From the NCBI RefSeq assembly GCF_014633365.1, contig NC_068351.1, forward strand, positions 14,886,907 to 14,950,906: DNA of 64,000 bases, in the 5' to 3' direction. Shown piece by piece: positions 46,668 through 59,800 of the stretch (positions within the stretch are counted from its first letter, which is position 1; each line of letters opens with the position of its first letter). The notes below the pieces were generated by a model. The model made no database searches. It was not told the DNA's origin and saw only the letters and a program-made list of their open reading frames with translations. A program made the position numbers and the translations under genes. Source of the stretch: Diospyros lotus (Eukaryota; Streptophyta; Magnoliopsida; Ericales; Ebenaceae).

Positions 46668-48088
46668 CCCGTTGGTAGGTCTAGGAGTTATTAATATTTT
46701 ATTTATGAGCATTGAGAATTTTTTTCCTATTAAATTAAATGTGAGAAATATTTTATGTGGCAAATATATGTAAATAAATTATGTATTAAATTAATGGATT
46801 GGATTGCCCATTTGGGCCTAAGCCCATGTATTAGTGGGTTGTGTTTTAATTAAATGAAATTGATATTGATTGGGACCTAGGATGGAAATGGACCACTTGG
46901 AATTTGACCATTGAAATGGGCTTTGAGCCCATGTGTTTGAAGTTATATGTATTAATGAGTAATTAAATAAATGGGAATGATATGGATTGGGCTTTGAAAA
47001 TTGGTTAGGTCAATGTGAAATTTTGTTGTATTAAATGAAGTTATAAAATTGACCTATTGGACTAAATATGTGTTGAATTATTGATTTGGGCTTGAGCTCA
47101 ATTGTAAATTGTGTTTTAAATTAAATGAAAATGAGAATTGTGTCAATTGTCAAAAATGAGCTTGTTTTTTGAATAAAGATGAGAGTAAAAAAGGGATTGC
47201 ATAATTGGTTTGATAAAGAAAATAAGAAAGAAATAAAAAAAAAGACAAAATGTCCAAAGTGGGTTTATATGTTGATGTTGTGTAAGAAAAAGAAGAGGGT
47301 AAAATGGTAATTGGCATAATAGGTTGAATAAAGAAAAGAGAAAAGAAATGAAAAAAAAAAAGAAGCAAAATGATAAAATTGGGCATGAGATATTTTGTGT
47401 TGTGTGTGTATATGAGGGCATTTTGGCAATTTTTGAGGGGAAAGTGGTTGGTAGCCCACTTCTCCCCATTTTTTCTCTCCATGCCTTCATGCTCCTTCTT
47501 CATTATTCTCCTTCTCTCGGCGGAAGCTTCTCCTTCTTCTTCTATTCTCCTTTTTCTCCTTCTGTTTATCTCCTTGTTTGGAGCTTTAAGAAATGTGGAT
47601 GTTGACTTCATCAGAAGGCATTTCTTCTCTTTAGTTTTCTTCAAAGAGGCAAGTTCTTCTTGCACCATTTTATCGAGTTATGCAAGTTTTCTATTGTTCA
47701 TTTCATTTCATGCAACTCCTCATTCTCACTTATTTTAATGTATAAGAATACGGCCTTGTGTGCCTCATTTTCTTACTAAAAATCATTTTTGAAGAAATTT
47801 GAAAAATTTTCTATTTTTCTCCAAAAATTGGTGGGTTTTCCAATTGAGATGATTTTGGGGTCCCTTTCAAAGTCTTAATGGGATATATTTCATCCCATTT
47901 CTCTTTCATGGAATGACATTGTGGGTTAGGAAGCTAGAATGAGAGTTTTGGGGTAACTGGTGTCCATTTTGTGTGTTTTATGTGGATTTCTGACAAGTTT
48001 TCTTTGTTCTCGGCCAAGTCGACTAGTCCGGAAGGTCAAGTCAACTTGGCCTAAGTCGACTTGGTTTCGGGCTAGTTGACTCGGATTT
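46668..48088 (+). mobile_element. Ty3/gypsy-type LTR fragment
   Basis: Begins TGTAATGACCCGTTGG, a typical LTR start, and has LTR-like text such as GAGGGCATTTTGGCAATTTT at 47413 and a pyrimidine-rich leader at 47460-47580. It contains a GTCGACT/AAGTCAACTTGG cluster at 48015-48085. The 3' end is cut by the LTR at 48089. Open frames at 47143-47738 on both strands are low-complexity. Confidence 0.5.
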
Positions 48089-49869
48089 TGTAACACCCCA
48101 CTTACCTGGGCATGTTATGCCTTAGGAAATTTGGGTCTTATTTTTTTTTTTTCATTACATTATTTTCGAAATTCCTTTAAACCTATCTAGTGTTTGACGA
48201 AATATTTTCTACACTAGAGATAAATACAATCTTATAAAGCGGAAGCAGAATCGAATCTGCTCGTGGCATTACATACACAAATAACTGAACATGACACCTA
48301 TTACAAAGATGATACATGAACTTCTAAAGATAAATTAAAACGAACATAATTCTTGAACTATTCATATACAACATAACATGGCACATTTGTTCGTTTCTTG
48401 ACGACTCGCGTCACCACACATCTTTAATCTCCGTACCATCACTGCAAGTCCCGACTGGAACGTCGAATGTTTCAGGGGCAAAACCCAAGTTAGATGATGA
48501 ATAATCTAAGTAAAGGTACATAATGCTATATCATGAGTATATGTAATGTCTTTCATCGTATGTGTTAACTGCACCCCTCATGCTACCTACCGTTCTTACG
48601 GCCATCTCTTTCGAAGCCGGGGTGTCTGGGGGAACCCTTAGTAAAGTAGCGGTGCCAGTTCATACTCCATACGGCCTCAATGCGTGTGATCAATGATATT
48701 AACGTGTATTTATGCATTTCATAGTCATGTCATGTATGCAGTCTACGTGATGGGTAGATAACAGAGTATGTCAATATGATGAAAGCATTCTCAAAGATAA
48801 ACATTTATAACCGTGTTAATTCGTAAAAAGTACACTTACAACTGAGTTGCCTCGAAAAGCGTGTCAACCTCGATAATTGTGTCGAGCGGGCTATTTCCCA
48901 ATCCTCTTACCCCAAGGATTCTTAAAACATTAAATTTATTTTCAGAATATTAATTTACTATTTTCTCATAATTTCTACAATTTCTCTTTATTTTCTAAGT
49001 CTTATTTCTTCAAAATTACATAATAATTATCTAAAATTTCATATAACCAAATTTTTCTTTACTAATATTCCTTAAATAATATTTCTAGCCTTCTGAAATT
49101 TTCTTGGAATTTTTCAAATTAAATTCCTATTTTTTCCTTATTTCCATAATAGCAAAACTATTTAAATAAATAATTAAGTTAGCATTTTTTAGATTTTTTT
49201 TTCACAAAATAAGGCATAAACAAAATTCTAGATTTTCTGGAATTTTTTTTGCAAAATTTCATTTATTTTCTTTTTATTTTTTCCTTTCTTTTCTTATTTT
49301 TCTTTTCTTCCTAGCGGCCGCGTGCAAGCCACGCGCCTTCTTCCTACTCGCGGGCGCGTGGCTGCATGCGCTCGTCTACTTCGTCTTCTCCAACGGCCCT
49401 ACACGTCGTCGGCGACGCTACTGGCCCCAAAGCTTCAAACGAAGCTTGCTTTCCCCTTAAAATCGACTTCCCGAACTCGAATATGGCCTTAGATTTGAGA
49501 AAAAAACATAGCAAAATACCTTGATTTGTGCGATGAAGTCTCAGCTCCGGCGGCTTGTTTGATTTTTCGACGAGCTCGATTCTCCTTCTCCGCTGCTCCG
49601 TTGGCCACCAAACGCTCCAGAAAGCTTGCCCACGACGCAAAGACCAAGACCCCACTCACCAAGCTCTCAAACGCTACCCCAATCGAGCGATCTATGAAAT
49701 AAAAGAAGTTGATGAAGAAGGCTGCTCGAACGCGGCTATTTATAGCCGAAGCTCCGCCGCGAAACGTCTAATCAAGGGCGCCACGTGTCCTAGAGGCCAT
49801 TAATGCCCCTCCTCACCTCTGATTTCTTGGTTGCAGGCGCGGCCAGAGCATGGCCGCGCGCCTGCTCCA
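48089..49869 (-). mobile_element. LTR of family B, probably solo
   Basis: Starts TGTAACACCCCACTTACC; the possible end is CCTGCTCCA at 49869, with GATTT flanking at 48084-48088 and 49870-49874. Relationship to 3471-5902 is shown by GGAACGTCGAATGTTTCAGG at about 48457 and the following AGATGATGAATAATCTAAG, and by GC-rich CGCGTGG/CACGCGCC text (49318-49370). On the minus strand a TATA-like GGCTATAAATAGCC lies near 49733-49746. The copy is shorter than 3471-5902 at its upstream end, so 49869 may be a truncation rather than a true terminus. Confidence 0.6.
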
Positions 49870-50479
49870 GATTTTCAAGATTTTGCTTCTTTTTTTATAT
49901 ATATATATATATATACATATAAACAGCTTACAAAAATCTTATGATCAACTTAAATTTTTTATTGATGAGTTAAGACGTAAACGAAGTGGTAAAGTTAATA
50001 TATCTGCTTCTTTTCATGAAGGTAATATATAATTTAATTATTAATTAAGTACTTTATTCAATTCAAATTTATTTAATTTTCATTTATTCTAATGATTTCC
50101 TTTTTGTTAGATTGAAATTATGGAACAACAAGAGGAATTATGGAGAAACAAGTAGATGAAGATCAAGGATATTTGGTACCAAGTAACTTTATTTAATTTT
50201 TATGTTTGGTGAAGATCAATGATGTTTGATGAAGATCAAGGATGTTTGGTGAAAGTAGTATTGTTTTGGAGCATTGTTCTTATTTAGAAATAATGACTTT
50301 CCATATATGAAGTTTTTTTATTTATATTGTTGATTTTATTTATTATATTTAGCATTATTGACTTTATTATATTTCAAGCATTTTTTTATTTTTTATTTGA
50401 TATAAGGATGAATAAGATATATCTTAAAAATAATTGCATCAACATAACTTTTATCACTAAAAAAAATTAAATAAAGAAA

Positions 50480-51520
50480 AATATCTGTCATTGCTTGTTA
50501 TTATTATAGTACAACAAATGAATTTTTTTTTTGTCACAATTAGATTATTGAAAAATAATTTTATATTTTCAAATTTTGACAAAAAATCACATTTTCAAAA
50601 AATAGTGACAAATTTATTTTGTCACTATTTCTATTTTATCAAAAAAATATTTGTCAAAATATTAGATAATTGACAAAATTAATTTTATCACATTAAAAAT
50701 TATGTCAAATAAGTTTTGTCACTATTTAAATTGTGACAAAATATTTTTCAATTTTATGACAAAATAATTTCATTAGTATTAATATTTTCTTACTCAAGAA
50801 ATTCGTCACTTGTACGAATAATTGACAAAAATATTTTTGTCACTATTGAGACATTGAGAATATGACAAAAATATTTGTCACTCTTTCATGATTTTGACAA
50901 AATATTTTTATCACATTTTTAAATTTTATTGAAAATAATTTCATTAATATTAATATTTTCTTATAAAAAAAATTGTCATCTATACTAATTACTGACACAA
51001 ATATTTTTGTCACTATTGGGTCATTAACAAAAATATTTTGTCACCATTGAATAATTTTGAGAAATTTATTTTGTCACTATTTCTATTTTATCAAAAAAAT
51101 ATTTTTCACAATATTAAATAACGGACAAAATTAATTTTTTCAAATTAAAAATTATGTCAAATAAATTTTGTCACTATTTAAATTGTGACAAAATATTTTT
51201 TGTCACAAGATACATTTTGTCTCGATAAAACATATGATTTTTATCTAAAATTTGAATTTATTGTGACTAAATTAGTACCTATTGTGACAAAAAAAAAATT
51301 ATTTTATAACAAAATAATTTGTCATAATAAGTTGGTTTAAGTGACAAAATATTTGTTGTCACAATAAAACTGTTGATATTGTGACAAACTCAGTTTTGTC
51401 ACAATATACTTATTAAGACAAACTTGTTGTGACTAACATGATGACAAGTATTTTCATCATAATAAGTATGTTCTGACAATTTTCATAGTTATTGTGACAA
51501 AATATTTTATCTCAATAAAC
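50480..51520. repeat. CACTA right subterminal repeats
   Basis: More than twenty TTTTGTCACTATT / GTGACAAAAT words in both orientations. Two longer segments repeat (about 50600-50760 and 51060-51200, sharing TTTATTTTGTCACTATTTCTA). They mirror the array at 37090-37500. Confidence 0.8.
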
Positions 51521-51989
51521 CTAATTTCTTAATTTCTCACTAAGGATTTTGAAATCAATCCACTACAAACTCTCTACTCAAGCCGAGTAGGTCCTTTAGT
51601 CCTCAACTAGGAAAGTTACAAAACCTCCTAGTCAAATGGGCCTTCTAGCTTATGTTAGGTAAGATACAAGAAATAAATAAAAGTATCTAAGAGTAAAACT
51701 CCTAGTTACAAGATCTCTTCACAGAAAAATAGAGGCTTGAAATGAATATAACAATGTAGATATAAAGCCTCAAAAAGATAATTACAGAGAGTGAAAAATT
51801 AAAGCTCGATGTAAACTTGAATGCTCGGTAGTTGAAAATAATAAATGTGTTTAGCCTTCAACGACCCTTCAACCACCTATTTATAGTTGATGGTAGATAA
51901 ATACAAAAATTCGAACGTTGTGGTAGTTGAGCAAGCATTTAATACACCGAAAACTAACCATTACAACTTTCTGTGAAACAAATTGTTGA

Positions 51990-52285
51990 CAGACTAAAGA
52001 TGTTAGTTAACTATATTTGTAAGTAAAATTAAGACATAGTCGACAAACATATAAGCATAGTCGACAGAGAGCCAACCAAACTCATTGATAGTCAACAAAC
52101 ACCTTCAAATAGTCGACACATCCAAAATATGAAGAAAACTTCTACAATCATACACAATGATAGTCGGCAGATTAAATTAAACTATCAACAGAACCATCAA
52201 GATAGTCGACAGATTACTAGGCATAATCGACAAATGCACTGCATACAGTCAACAGATCAAATACATTTAGTCGACTATTCACTTA
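51990..52285. repeat. Array of AGTCGACA motifs in the family S LTR
   Basis: About ten copies of AGTCGACA or near variants (AGTCAACA, AGTCGGCA, AATCGACA) spaced 20-35 bases apart. The corresponding part of copy 1 (12865-13040) and copy 2 (58310-58470) carries the reverse motif (GTCGACTGTTT, TCGATCGTTT) in diverged form. Confidence 0.75.
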
Positions 52286-52532
52286 AAAAAATTGAACACT
52301 TAAATGATAACATGTAAAAGAACACTTAATTGATATAAGTGAGATTCCAAACATAAAATTCTTAATCATTGAACTCTCTTAATTTTGTTTTCTTTGAAAA
52401 CAAGTTGAGATTATCAAAATGATATTGATTTCGAATTTAAACACCCAAACTTATTCCTTTAGATTTAAAGATTGATTTTTATACTCTTGTGTCATTATCA
52501 AAACTCGTTTAATTTCCAAGAGTAAAATATCA

Positions 52533-54429
52533 CACTTAGGGCTGAGATGATAAATTTCGAGGTCAGGTTTGGAAGCAAGCTTATGAAAATAATGTATAAT
52601 CTAACCCTGAAGACTACTAGGGTGGAGAGGGAGAAATATCTTCTAAGCATCACACCATTCAAATAAAGCATGCTTAGAGAAAACTGTAGCTAATTATTCC
52701 GTTCACTATCAATTAAACAAGAGATTATAATGGTTTTATAAAATTCTAATAATGTTATTCCTACTAGGGTTAGGAAGATCCTTTTCCTATTAATTAGGAA
52801 AATTAAACAAAAATTGAACTATTAATAATAAGGCTAGGAAAAGACCACAAATATGACTTAAAACACATAATTAAGGAGAGTTGCCAAAAGACCCTAGGAA
52901 ATATTTTTGTTGAATGACAAAAATACCCTAATCCATTAAACATCAAAAGGAAGCCGAACAAAGCTTTTAAAATGGTCCTTCATCATCTAAAATATCCCAA
53001 GTCAATGCTTGGGCCTTAGAACCAGTTTTGATATGCCAACTTGTAATTGGTAAAAGATTTGAGTACTGGCATTTCTATATCTCTCTCTCCTATCATCTGG
53101 GTGGTTGTAGATGGTGGAGACTTTAATTTTTTTTTTTTTTGAAAACTATCACCCAAATTTGAAGAACACTTATGTCCAACCATTAAGAATAAATAAACAA
53201 TAGGCATAAACGTACCTGAATCCATAGAGATTCTTCTCTGTAGAGCCGTGCAATTAGTCTTCTAGATCAATACGATTTTTGAGAGAATCCTTTATCTTTT
53301 CCCTTATAACCTGTCTCTAATGATAGGATACATAAATAGAAAAACTGATTCGTGCGATCTAGGGACCATAATCGTTGTTTATATATAGATAAATTTCTTA
53401 TTATTTTTTGGGTATTTCTATTTCAATCTATCAAGAAAATATAAATTACTCTTTAGGTCTCTACACATTAAAGGCACACACTCTCATTACAAGAATTTGG
53501 GGAATTTATCCACTCATAAATTATCCACACATATTATATATAGGGTATTTACCCACACATAATGATAATATATGTGTCGATAAATAAATTAGACAAAATT
53601 AAATACTTCACTTTTAATTGAATTGAATATCCTCGCTGGAAAAGCTGCATGCAATTGATCACTAATTAATGATATCAAGCTCGCTATTCAATCAAAAGTG
53701 AATTCCAGCTCCTCTCAACCCCCCACCTTGGGAGGTAATTTATTTAAAGTTATTTTTCTCTAGATATTGGATTCAGTTATTGTTTCTTTTCTCAAATTAT
53801 CTAGGAAACTGCATATACTTTGTTTATACATTTTTATCTGATAATAATTAGTTTAATTTGTGCGCCGTTAATATGATGATATCACTTGTTTTCAAATTTC
53901 TATCGTTAAATTGATCATGAGGCACGTTACAGTTTGAATCTTGAGCTATTTGGTAAGATTTGAGCATAATTCTCAGGCATAATTATATATTTGATAAAAT
54001 ACTTGAAGCCAAATGCACCAAGAAGAAGTGGAGGCCTTAATTTTTATTTAATAATTGTTATTTGATAAAATAACAATTATATATTTGATAAAGGTAAAGA
54101 CAACCTTAATCGTTTTCCTTGTGCTTAATAAGGTACACTTAAATTCAATATGGTTAGGTCAATTTGATCTTTTTTTGTCAACTGGGTGCAATTTTTGGGA
54201 TTAGGGTATCTGGTTGGGTTGGTTTACATAGACTACCTACTCAAGTGGGTTCACTTGACTTATAAAAATAACAACAAATTAAACTCCTTTCCTTATTAGT
54301 ACGTTTTTATGTTTTTCTTCTTAGCTTATGCTTGTTATTAATGTTTTAGAATTTATTTAAAACAACTTTCATAAATCTTAATATTTGATTTAATGGAAGT
54401 TTTAGATAATAAATTTTGAATATGATTAT
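52533..54429. other. Intergenic / unassigned repeat region
   Basis: AT-rich with short incidental frames. Two copies of a TTATTTGATAAAATA-like phrase occur near 53990-54090. No gene or clean repeat boundary found. Confidence 0.4.
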
Positions 54430-55015
54430 TGATGATGGTTTTTGGAACCAATCACTACAACTCTGTCTCGATGTGAGAACATGTAAAAAAGGTTGGATTA
54501 GTTCTCCCGATACGATCTACAAATGCTTAAATTAATAGAGTAAATGAGCAAATAAATATGTCTTCAGCAATAAGAGTCTCTTGGTTTACTTGTGGTGTGT
54601 CTTGGCCTTTATATAGGTGAAATAGGTTTTATTCAAGATTTTTGAACTTAATTATCTTGAGTTGGAGGCGAATCCATTGTACTGGATAAAGATAATGCCG
54701 AGCTTGGACTCTTCGAAAGTTTAGTGAGCCAAGATATCCCGAGTTATCTCCAATACTCTCGTATTTGGTTATCTTAGGTTGGCGAGAAGAACCAAGGTTT
54801 TCAAATTTATCTCCAAGGTTCTCAAGTCCAATTGTCTCAATTATACCAATAGGGGTTAGGATCTCATAAGTTAATTTATCCTTTAAAGTTGAGTTGAGTG
54901 AAATGCCACATGTCATCTCCGTGTTGCTTGTTGATAGGGACATGTGGTAGAATGACATTGATTGATCTTCAAGAGTAGTTTAGTGATTTCACTTTTTTGA
55001 GTATCTCCCCGTTAA
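54430..55015 (-). mobile_element. 3' LTR of a Tat-related retrotransposon
   Basis: TGATGATGGTTTTTGGAACC resembles the LTR start TGATGATGCAGAACC at 15721, and a GTCTCG...AATGCTTAA sequence follows in both. The sequence ends near CTCCCCGTTAA; next to it the minus-strand polypurine tract GGGAATGGGGGGCAA (about 55016-55030) marks it as the 3' LTR of a minus-oriented element. The matching 5' LTR is not in the window. A TATA-like TATATAGG lies at 54610. Confidence 0.6.
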
Positions 55016-55030
55016 TTGCCCCCCATTCCC

Positions 55031-55717
55031 TATGCTAGGTAGTCTGTTTAGTTTTGGAATAATAAGTTTTTTTTTTTTTTTTCACTCAATGTTTGGCTCT
55101 TTTTTTTTTTTTTTATGATTGTTCAATTGACACTCGGGAGATTGTGCTTTTATAGATCGTGTGTTCCCATGGTGCCTTCTCAGTATAATAATGTCTTCAT
55201 TCAAACAACAAGGGAGTCACATGGTTTTTTTCCTTAGCTTATATATATATGGCCATGTCCTATCCCTAGATCCTTCACTTGTTTTCTTTTACTCTTGAAA
55301 GGCTGCTCAGTTATCAAAAGTGTAGGGGTTTCTTCAACTAGGTTAGTATTCTCCTATTCTTCTTAGTCTTTTCCTTTATTTTTGGCTTATTGTTGCCCTT
55401 TTGCTCATTTTTCCATTGAGTTGACCTACAGTTGTTCGGTTCATTGTTGTTGTTGTTGCTTGGTTCACAATTGCCTCGACTGTTTGGCTCGTTCCTTTAA
55501 CTAGATCCACTTACCCTTCTCTAATTGCTCATTACTTGGCCTACTTGATTCACTCATTGCCCAACTTGCCTCAACCCCTACTTGGTCACGTTACCTTGGC
55601 CCCTACTCTATCCTCTTATCGTCTTGATCTATATTATTCTCGGCCCGATCCACTATCAAGTTTGCTTCAAACCCTCTTGGGTCTCCTCTCTTTCTTAGTT
55701 CATTTCAAGTTCTTACA
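55031..55717 (+). pseudogene. Internal retrotransposon debris, antisense open stretch
   Basis: Between the LTR and the hAT element, plus-strand reading is open in pieces (for example 55536-55725) but matches no domain I know. Continuation of the same element is expected at 61072, after the hAT transposon. Confidence 0.35.
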
Positions 55718-56869
55718 CTTTGTCACATGGGTGTTAAAAAAAATCATTAAACCGTGAAAATTGATCGCACCGCACCGCACAATTTTTTTAGGGAAACGGG
55801 TTGACATGGTTTGAGAAATCTATAAATCATGCGGTTTGCAGCCTTTAATCGAACCAACCAACTATTAAGAGTCTAATAATATAGAAATTAAAAAAATAAA
55901 ACCCTAAAGCCTAAACAACTTTTTCTACCATAGCCCCCACCGACACTATCTACCTTTCATCCTCATTTCTCAACTCTTTCACTAAAAACCCAAATCTTTC
56001 ATTCCTCCCCACCGACACTCTCTACCTCTCATCCTCCTCTTTCTAAACCTTTCATTTCTCTTTCCCAAATATTTATTTCCTTTAAGTTAAACAAGATAGA
56101 CAATCAACGATTAGCAAGTGTTGATCCGATCCAAACTGGGACGTTTCATATTCAAAAGGAGACACATTTCCAACTGCTGATGAAGACTGAAACTTGGTCA
56201 TAGCAAGTGATATCCTTTTGTGTGAGTTTTTTCCTATTTAGCATATGCAATTTACATTATATGCTTGAAGAAATGCAGATATACAAATGGATTAATGGTT
56301 TAATTCTTTTGTTTTACATTAATATTTGCATTCAGTAGAAACATGGAAAAACCTTAGCACTCTTGATTAGAATTTTGAAAACCACCATATTGAGTGATGT
56401 TGGACCCCAAAGAGTGATAAACCAGAAAATCAAGAAGCTTGGAAACAATTTTGAATTTTCATCTTTCTGTGCTAATTTGATATATAAAATTTAAAATTTT
56501 GAATTTTACATCCATCTGTCAATTTGTACATGAGTGATGAGATTAACACATTCATTTTAGCTTCCTTTTTTAATATATATTTTTTAAAAAAGTAAACTGG
56601 ATTGATGCATACACCTGATATATGAGTAAACAAATATTCATTCCACTTAATTATTTATAGGTGAAAAATGGGTATTAAGCTAGTAGAATTTGGATTATAT
56701 TTGGATACTGCATCTCTTGGGCTCTCATTTGTAGTCTTTTTCTTTGAGATTTAGGTAAAGGTCTCTCTCTATAACATCAATTACTTTAGTGTTGTTATGT
56801 TTGTGTGGTATGTGAATATGTTTTCAATGTTATAATTGTTAGATGGAAGAAATAGTAGCACCAATCTTT

Positions 56870-59800
56870 CATCTATGAGAAACCTCAATCAAATGACCAA
56901 TACTCTTGATTCAAGTAATGGTTCTAAACCTCCATTACCTCCTAAGTCTAAGGCTAAAGCTGTGAAAAAAAAAACTTAGGCCACTATCTAAAGTATGAGA
57001 TCGTTTTACAAAAAAACAAGGATGACCCTTTTGACCCTAGATTGTGTGAAACTATTGTGGTAAAGATTATGCAAGTGATAGTAGAAACAATGGGACAAAT
57101 ACTTTTTGGAATCATGTAAACAATCAATGTAAGAAGAATTCTTACAAATTAAAAGATAAGAAGCAGAAGATTTTATGTTTTCAAAAGAATAGTGGCAATG
57201 ATGATAAAAGTGTTGCAGGTAGTAATCTTATAGCTGTGGGATTTAGTTAGGCAACTTGTAGGATTGCATATGTCAAAATGATTGTCATTTAGTTTTGTGG
57301 AGTAAAAATGCTTTAGATTATTTTGTGGTACTACATGCCCTAAGTTTGATCCTCCTTCACGCATTACAATTTCTAGGAATATAATTAGACTTTACAATGT
57401 TGAAAAGAAAAGGTTGAAGTCATTTTTTGTTAAGAATTCACAATGAGTCTTCCTTACCATTGATACATGGACTTTTATTCAAAATGTCAATTATATTGTG
57501 CTTACAGCTCATTTTATAGATTCTGAATGGAAAATGCAAAAAAAAATCTTGATTTTTTGTCAAATTCCAAATCATAAGGGAGAGACAATTGGTAAAGCAA
57601 TTGAGACATATTTGAAATGATGGAGTATTGAAAAGGTTTTCACAATCACAATTAACAATGCTGCTTCTAACAATATATCACACACATGAAAAAAAGATTG
57701 TAGATTTGGAAGAGTGTTATTTGTGATGGGGAATTTGATATTTTACTCTTATGGTTAGTTTGATGATGAAAAACAAATTAATTTACACCCTAAGTCATAA
57801 GTCAAGTAGATGGTTTTCAAACAAAAATAAATTTCATATACTTAGTTAAAATAGAGTTTTATTTATATATATCTTAAATGGAGATGTTATATTCTTATAC
57901 ATATATGGAGATTTGGACAAACAAGTATTATAATGAAATTCCCTAAATGATTTTCAAAAATTAGTTTTGAACTATTGGTCAAAATGAAGGTAAAAATTTC
58001 AAAGGTAAAAGACCATCAATTGATGATGAAAATCAATTATATTTTGATGATGAAATTATTGTATAAATGGCTATTAATTTGGTGTTCCAAATCACTTTTA
58101 TATGATTTATTAAGCACCAAAATTAAAATCAATTTCATCATGTATTATAATGTTAAAAAATCTTGTGATAAATCTCTTAATGACATTTGGAATATTATGT
58201 TTTTATTTGATTAACAATATTATATCAAAAATACTTTTGAAAATAATTTTGAAAGTGGAGAAAAAGTATCAAAATTGATTTTTTGATCGTTTCTTATAAC
58301 CAATCGACCTTTTTTATGCGAGCTCTCGGTTGTTTGTTACCGACCTTTGCATCATAAGTTGTTGACCGCTCTTCAATATGGTTGACAATTCTACACCAAC
58401 CAGTCAACTGTTGTTTGAATTTTTAAGCTAACCGGTCAACCGATTATGTGAATCTGTCGACTGTTTCTTTGCAGACAACATCCAACGACTAGTTTTTTAG
58501 GTTCCAACGGCTATAAACGTTAGTTTTTTTTTTAAACTTTGAAGAAACCTATAAATACTATTTAAGGAAGCTCTTGAAAAGACCAAGAAGGAAGAATAAA
58601 TTCATTTGAGCTAACATTTTGTATTTTTACTTTTCCATTCTACTTGTATTTTCATTTTTCCCTCAAAAAGTTTTGATTATCATTTGTATCATTTCTTCAC
58701 ACCTTTATATTTATCTTTGAGAGATCATTGTAACTGAGAGATTCATCTCTCAGATCTTCTCTTCTATATCATTCTTGTATTTTCTAGCTTGTGAACTAGA
58801 GGGCCTACTGGGTGTTAGTAAGAGGTTATAATTTTCTATCTTATTGCTAGAGGGCCTATCCAGAGAGATAGGAGGATTGTAGTAGATTGATTGAAAAATC
58901 CTTAATAAAGAGTTAAAGTAGTTTATTAGGTTTGGTTTAAGCCGAACCACTATATATCGCTTGTGTCTTTCTTATTTTTGTTTTTGTTTTACTTATACCT
59001 TCAAGGAATTCTCTTACAAGCATTAAAATCTCTTTTTTCACCAAAAATAATTTCAAACTTTAATAAAAATTTTTAAATAACCCAATTCATCCTCCTCTTG
59101 GGTATTGGTGCCATTGCTATTCAAACCTAATAGAATTCTTACATGTAAGGTGTTAGGCTCATATTCTAAACTTAATAATGGGTGATAGCTTAAAGGAATT
59201 GGACTTCTTTATTATGGCTATACATAATGTAGTTAGATATGTTAGAGTTTCTTCTTCAAGATTAGCAAAATTCAAAAGTTGTGTGAAGAATACTTGTAAA
59301 AAAGAAAAGGCTCTTGTGTGCTTGAATGTACCAACAAGGTGGAACTCCACTTATTTGATGTTGGAGCATGTATTGAGATTTGTTGATACTTTTAAATTTT
59401 TGTGAAGAAAATAAAAGTGGGAAAGGGCCATTGGGCCACCAAATTCTAAAGATTGGGAGAATTGTGTAATATTCTGTAAGTTTTTGAAGAATTTTTATGA
59501 TGATACCCTCAAGTTTAGTGTTCTTTGTATGTTACTGCAAATAATTATTTTTATGAAATTTGTAATGTGCATGGGAGACTAATCTAATGGAGTTCATCTG
59601 ATGAATCAATCTTGAAAGATATGGCTTCTAGCATGAAGATAAAATTTGATAAGTATTGGGATAACATTGAAAAATATAATATGCTTCGTTATGTGGCGGT
59701 TGTGCTTAATCTTAGGTACAAGATAAAATATGTGGCATTTTGTTTGCACAAACTCTATTTTGAAGATGAAGTTAAAACCATAATAGATTATATCAAGAGC

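Larger units (their letters stand above)
37081..51530. mobile_element. Large CACTA-like (En/Spm) insertion with nested elements
   Basis: It starts TACTACAAGAAATTTAGG, one base off the plant CACTA terminus CACTACAAGAAA. The right side (reverse complement AAGAAATTAGGTTTATTG) matches the same terminal region but lacks the last bases. Both arms are filled with TTTTGTGACAAAA-like subterminal repeats (37090-37500 and 50500-51520). The insertion splits the family S LTR (previous entry), which fixes its extent. Inside are LTRs (37748, 38908, 46663, 48089), a MITE (45441) and a LOB-domain exon fragment (42202-42552). I find no intact TNP1/TNP2 transposase, so it looks non-autonomous or decayed. Two separate elements ending at these arms cannot be excluded. 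Confidence 0.6.
36881..52532 (-). mobile_element. Solo LTR, family S copy 3, split by the CACTA-like insertion
   Basis: The left part (36881-37080) matches the reverse complement of the end of copy 1 (TATAGCAATG...GGTGAATTGG, then GATTTATAGTAGTTCGGC). The right part resumes near 51531 with TTTCTCACTAAGGATTTT, also the next segment of copy 1 in reverse, and ends GAGTAAAATATCA at 52532, the reverse of the family start TGATATTTTACTC. Together about 1.2 kb of LTR remains. Flanks AAGTG/AAGTC (minus strand) may be a 5-bp TSD with one mismatch if the end is drawn three bases further out. Confidence 0.75.

Noticed and set aside
47143..47738. Minus-strand frame of 172 codons and plus-strand frame of 122 codons
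   Set aside because: Phe/Ser/Lys-rich low-complexity sequence in an LTR leader region; no domain recognised.
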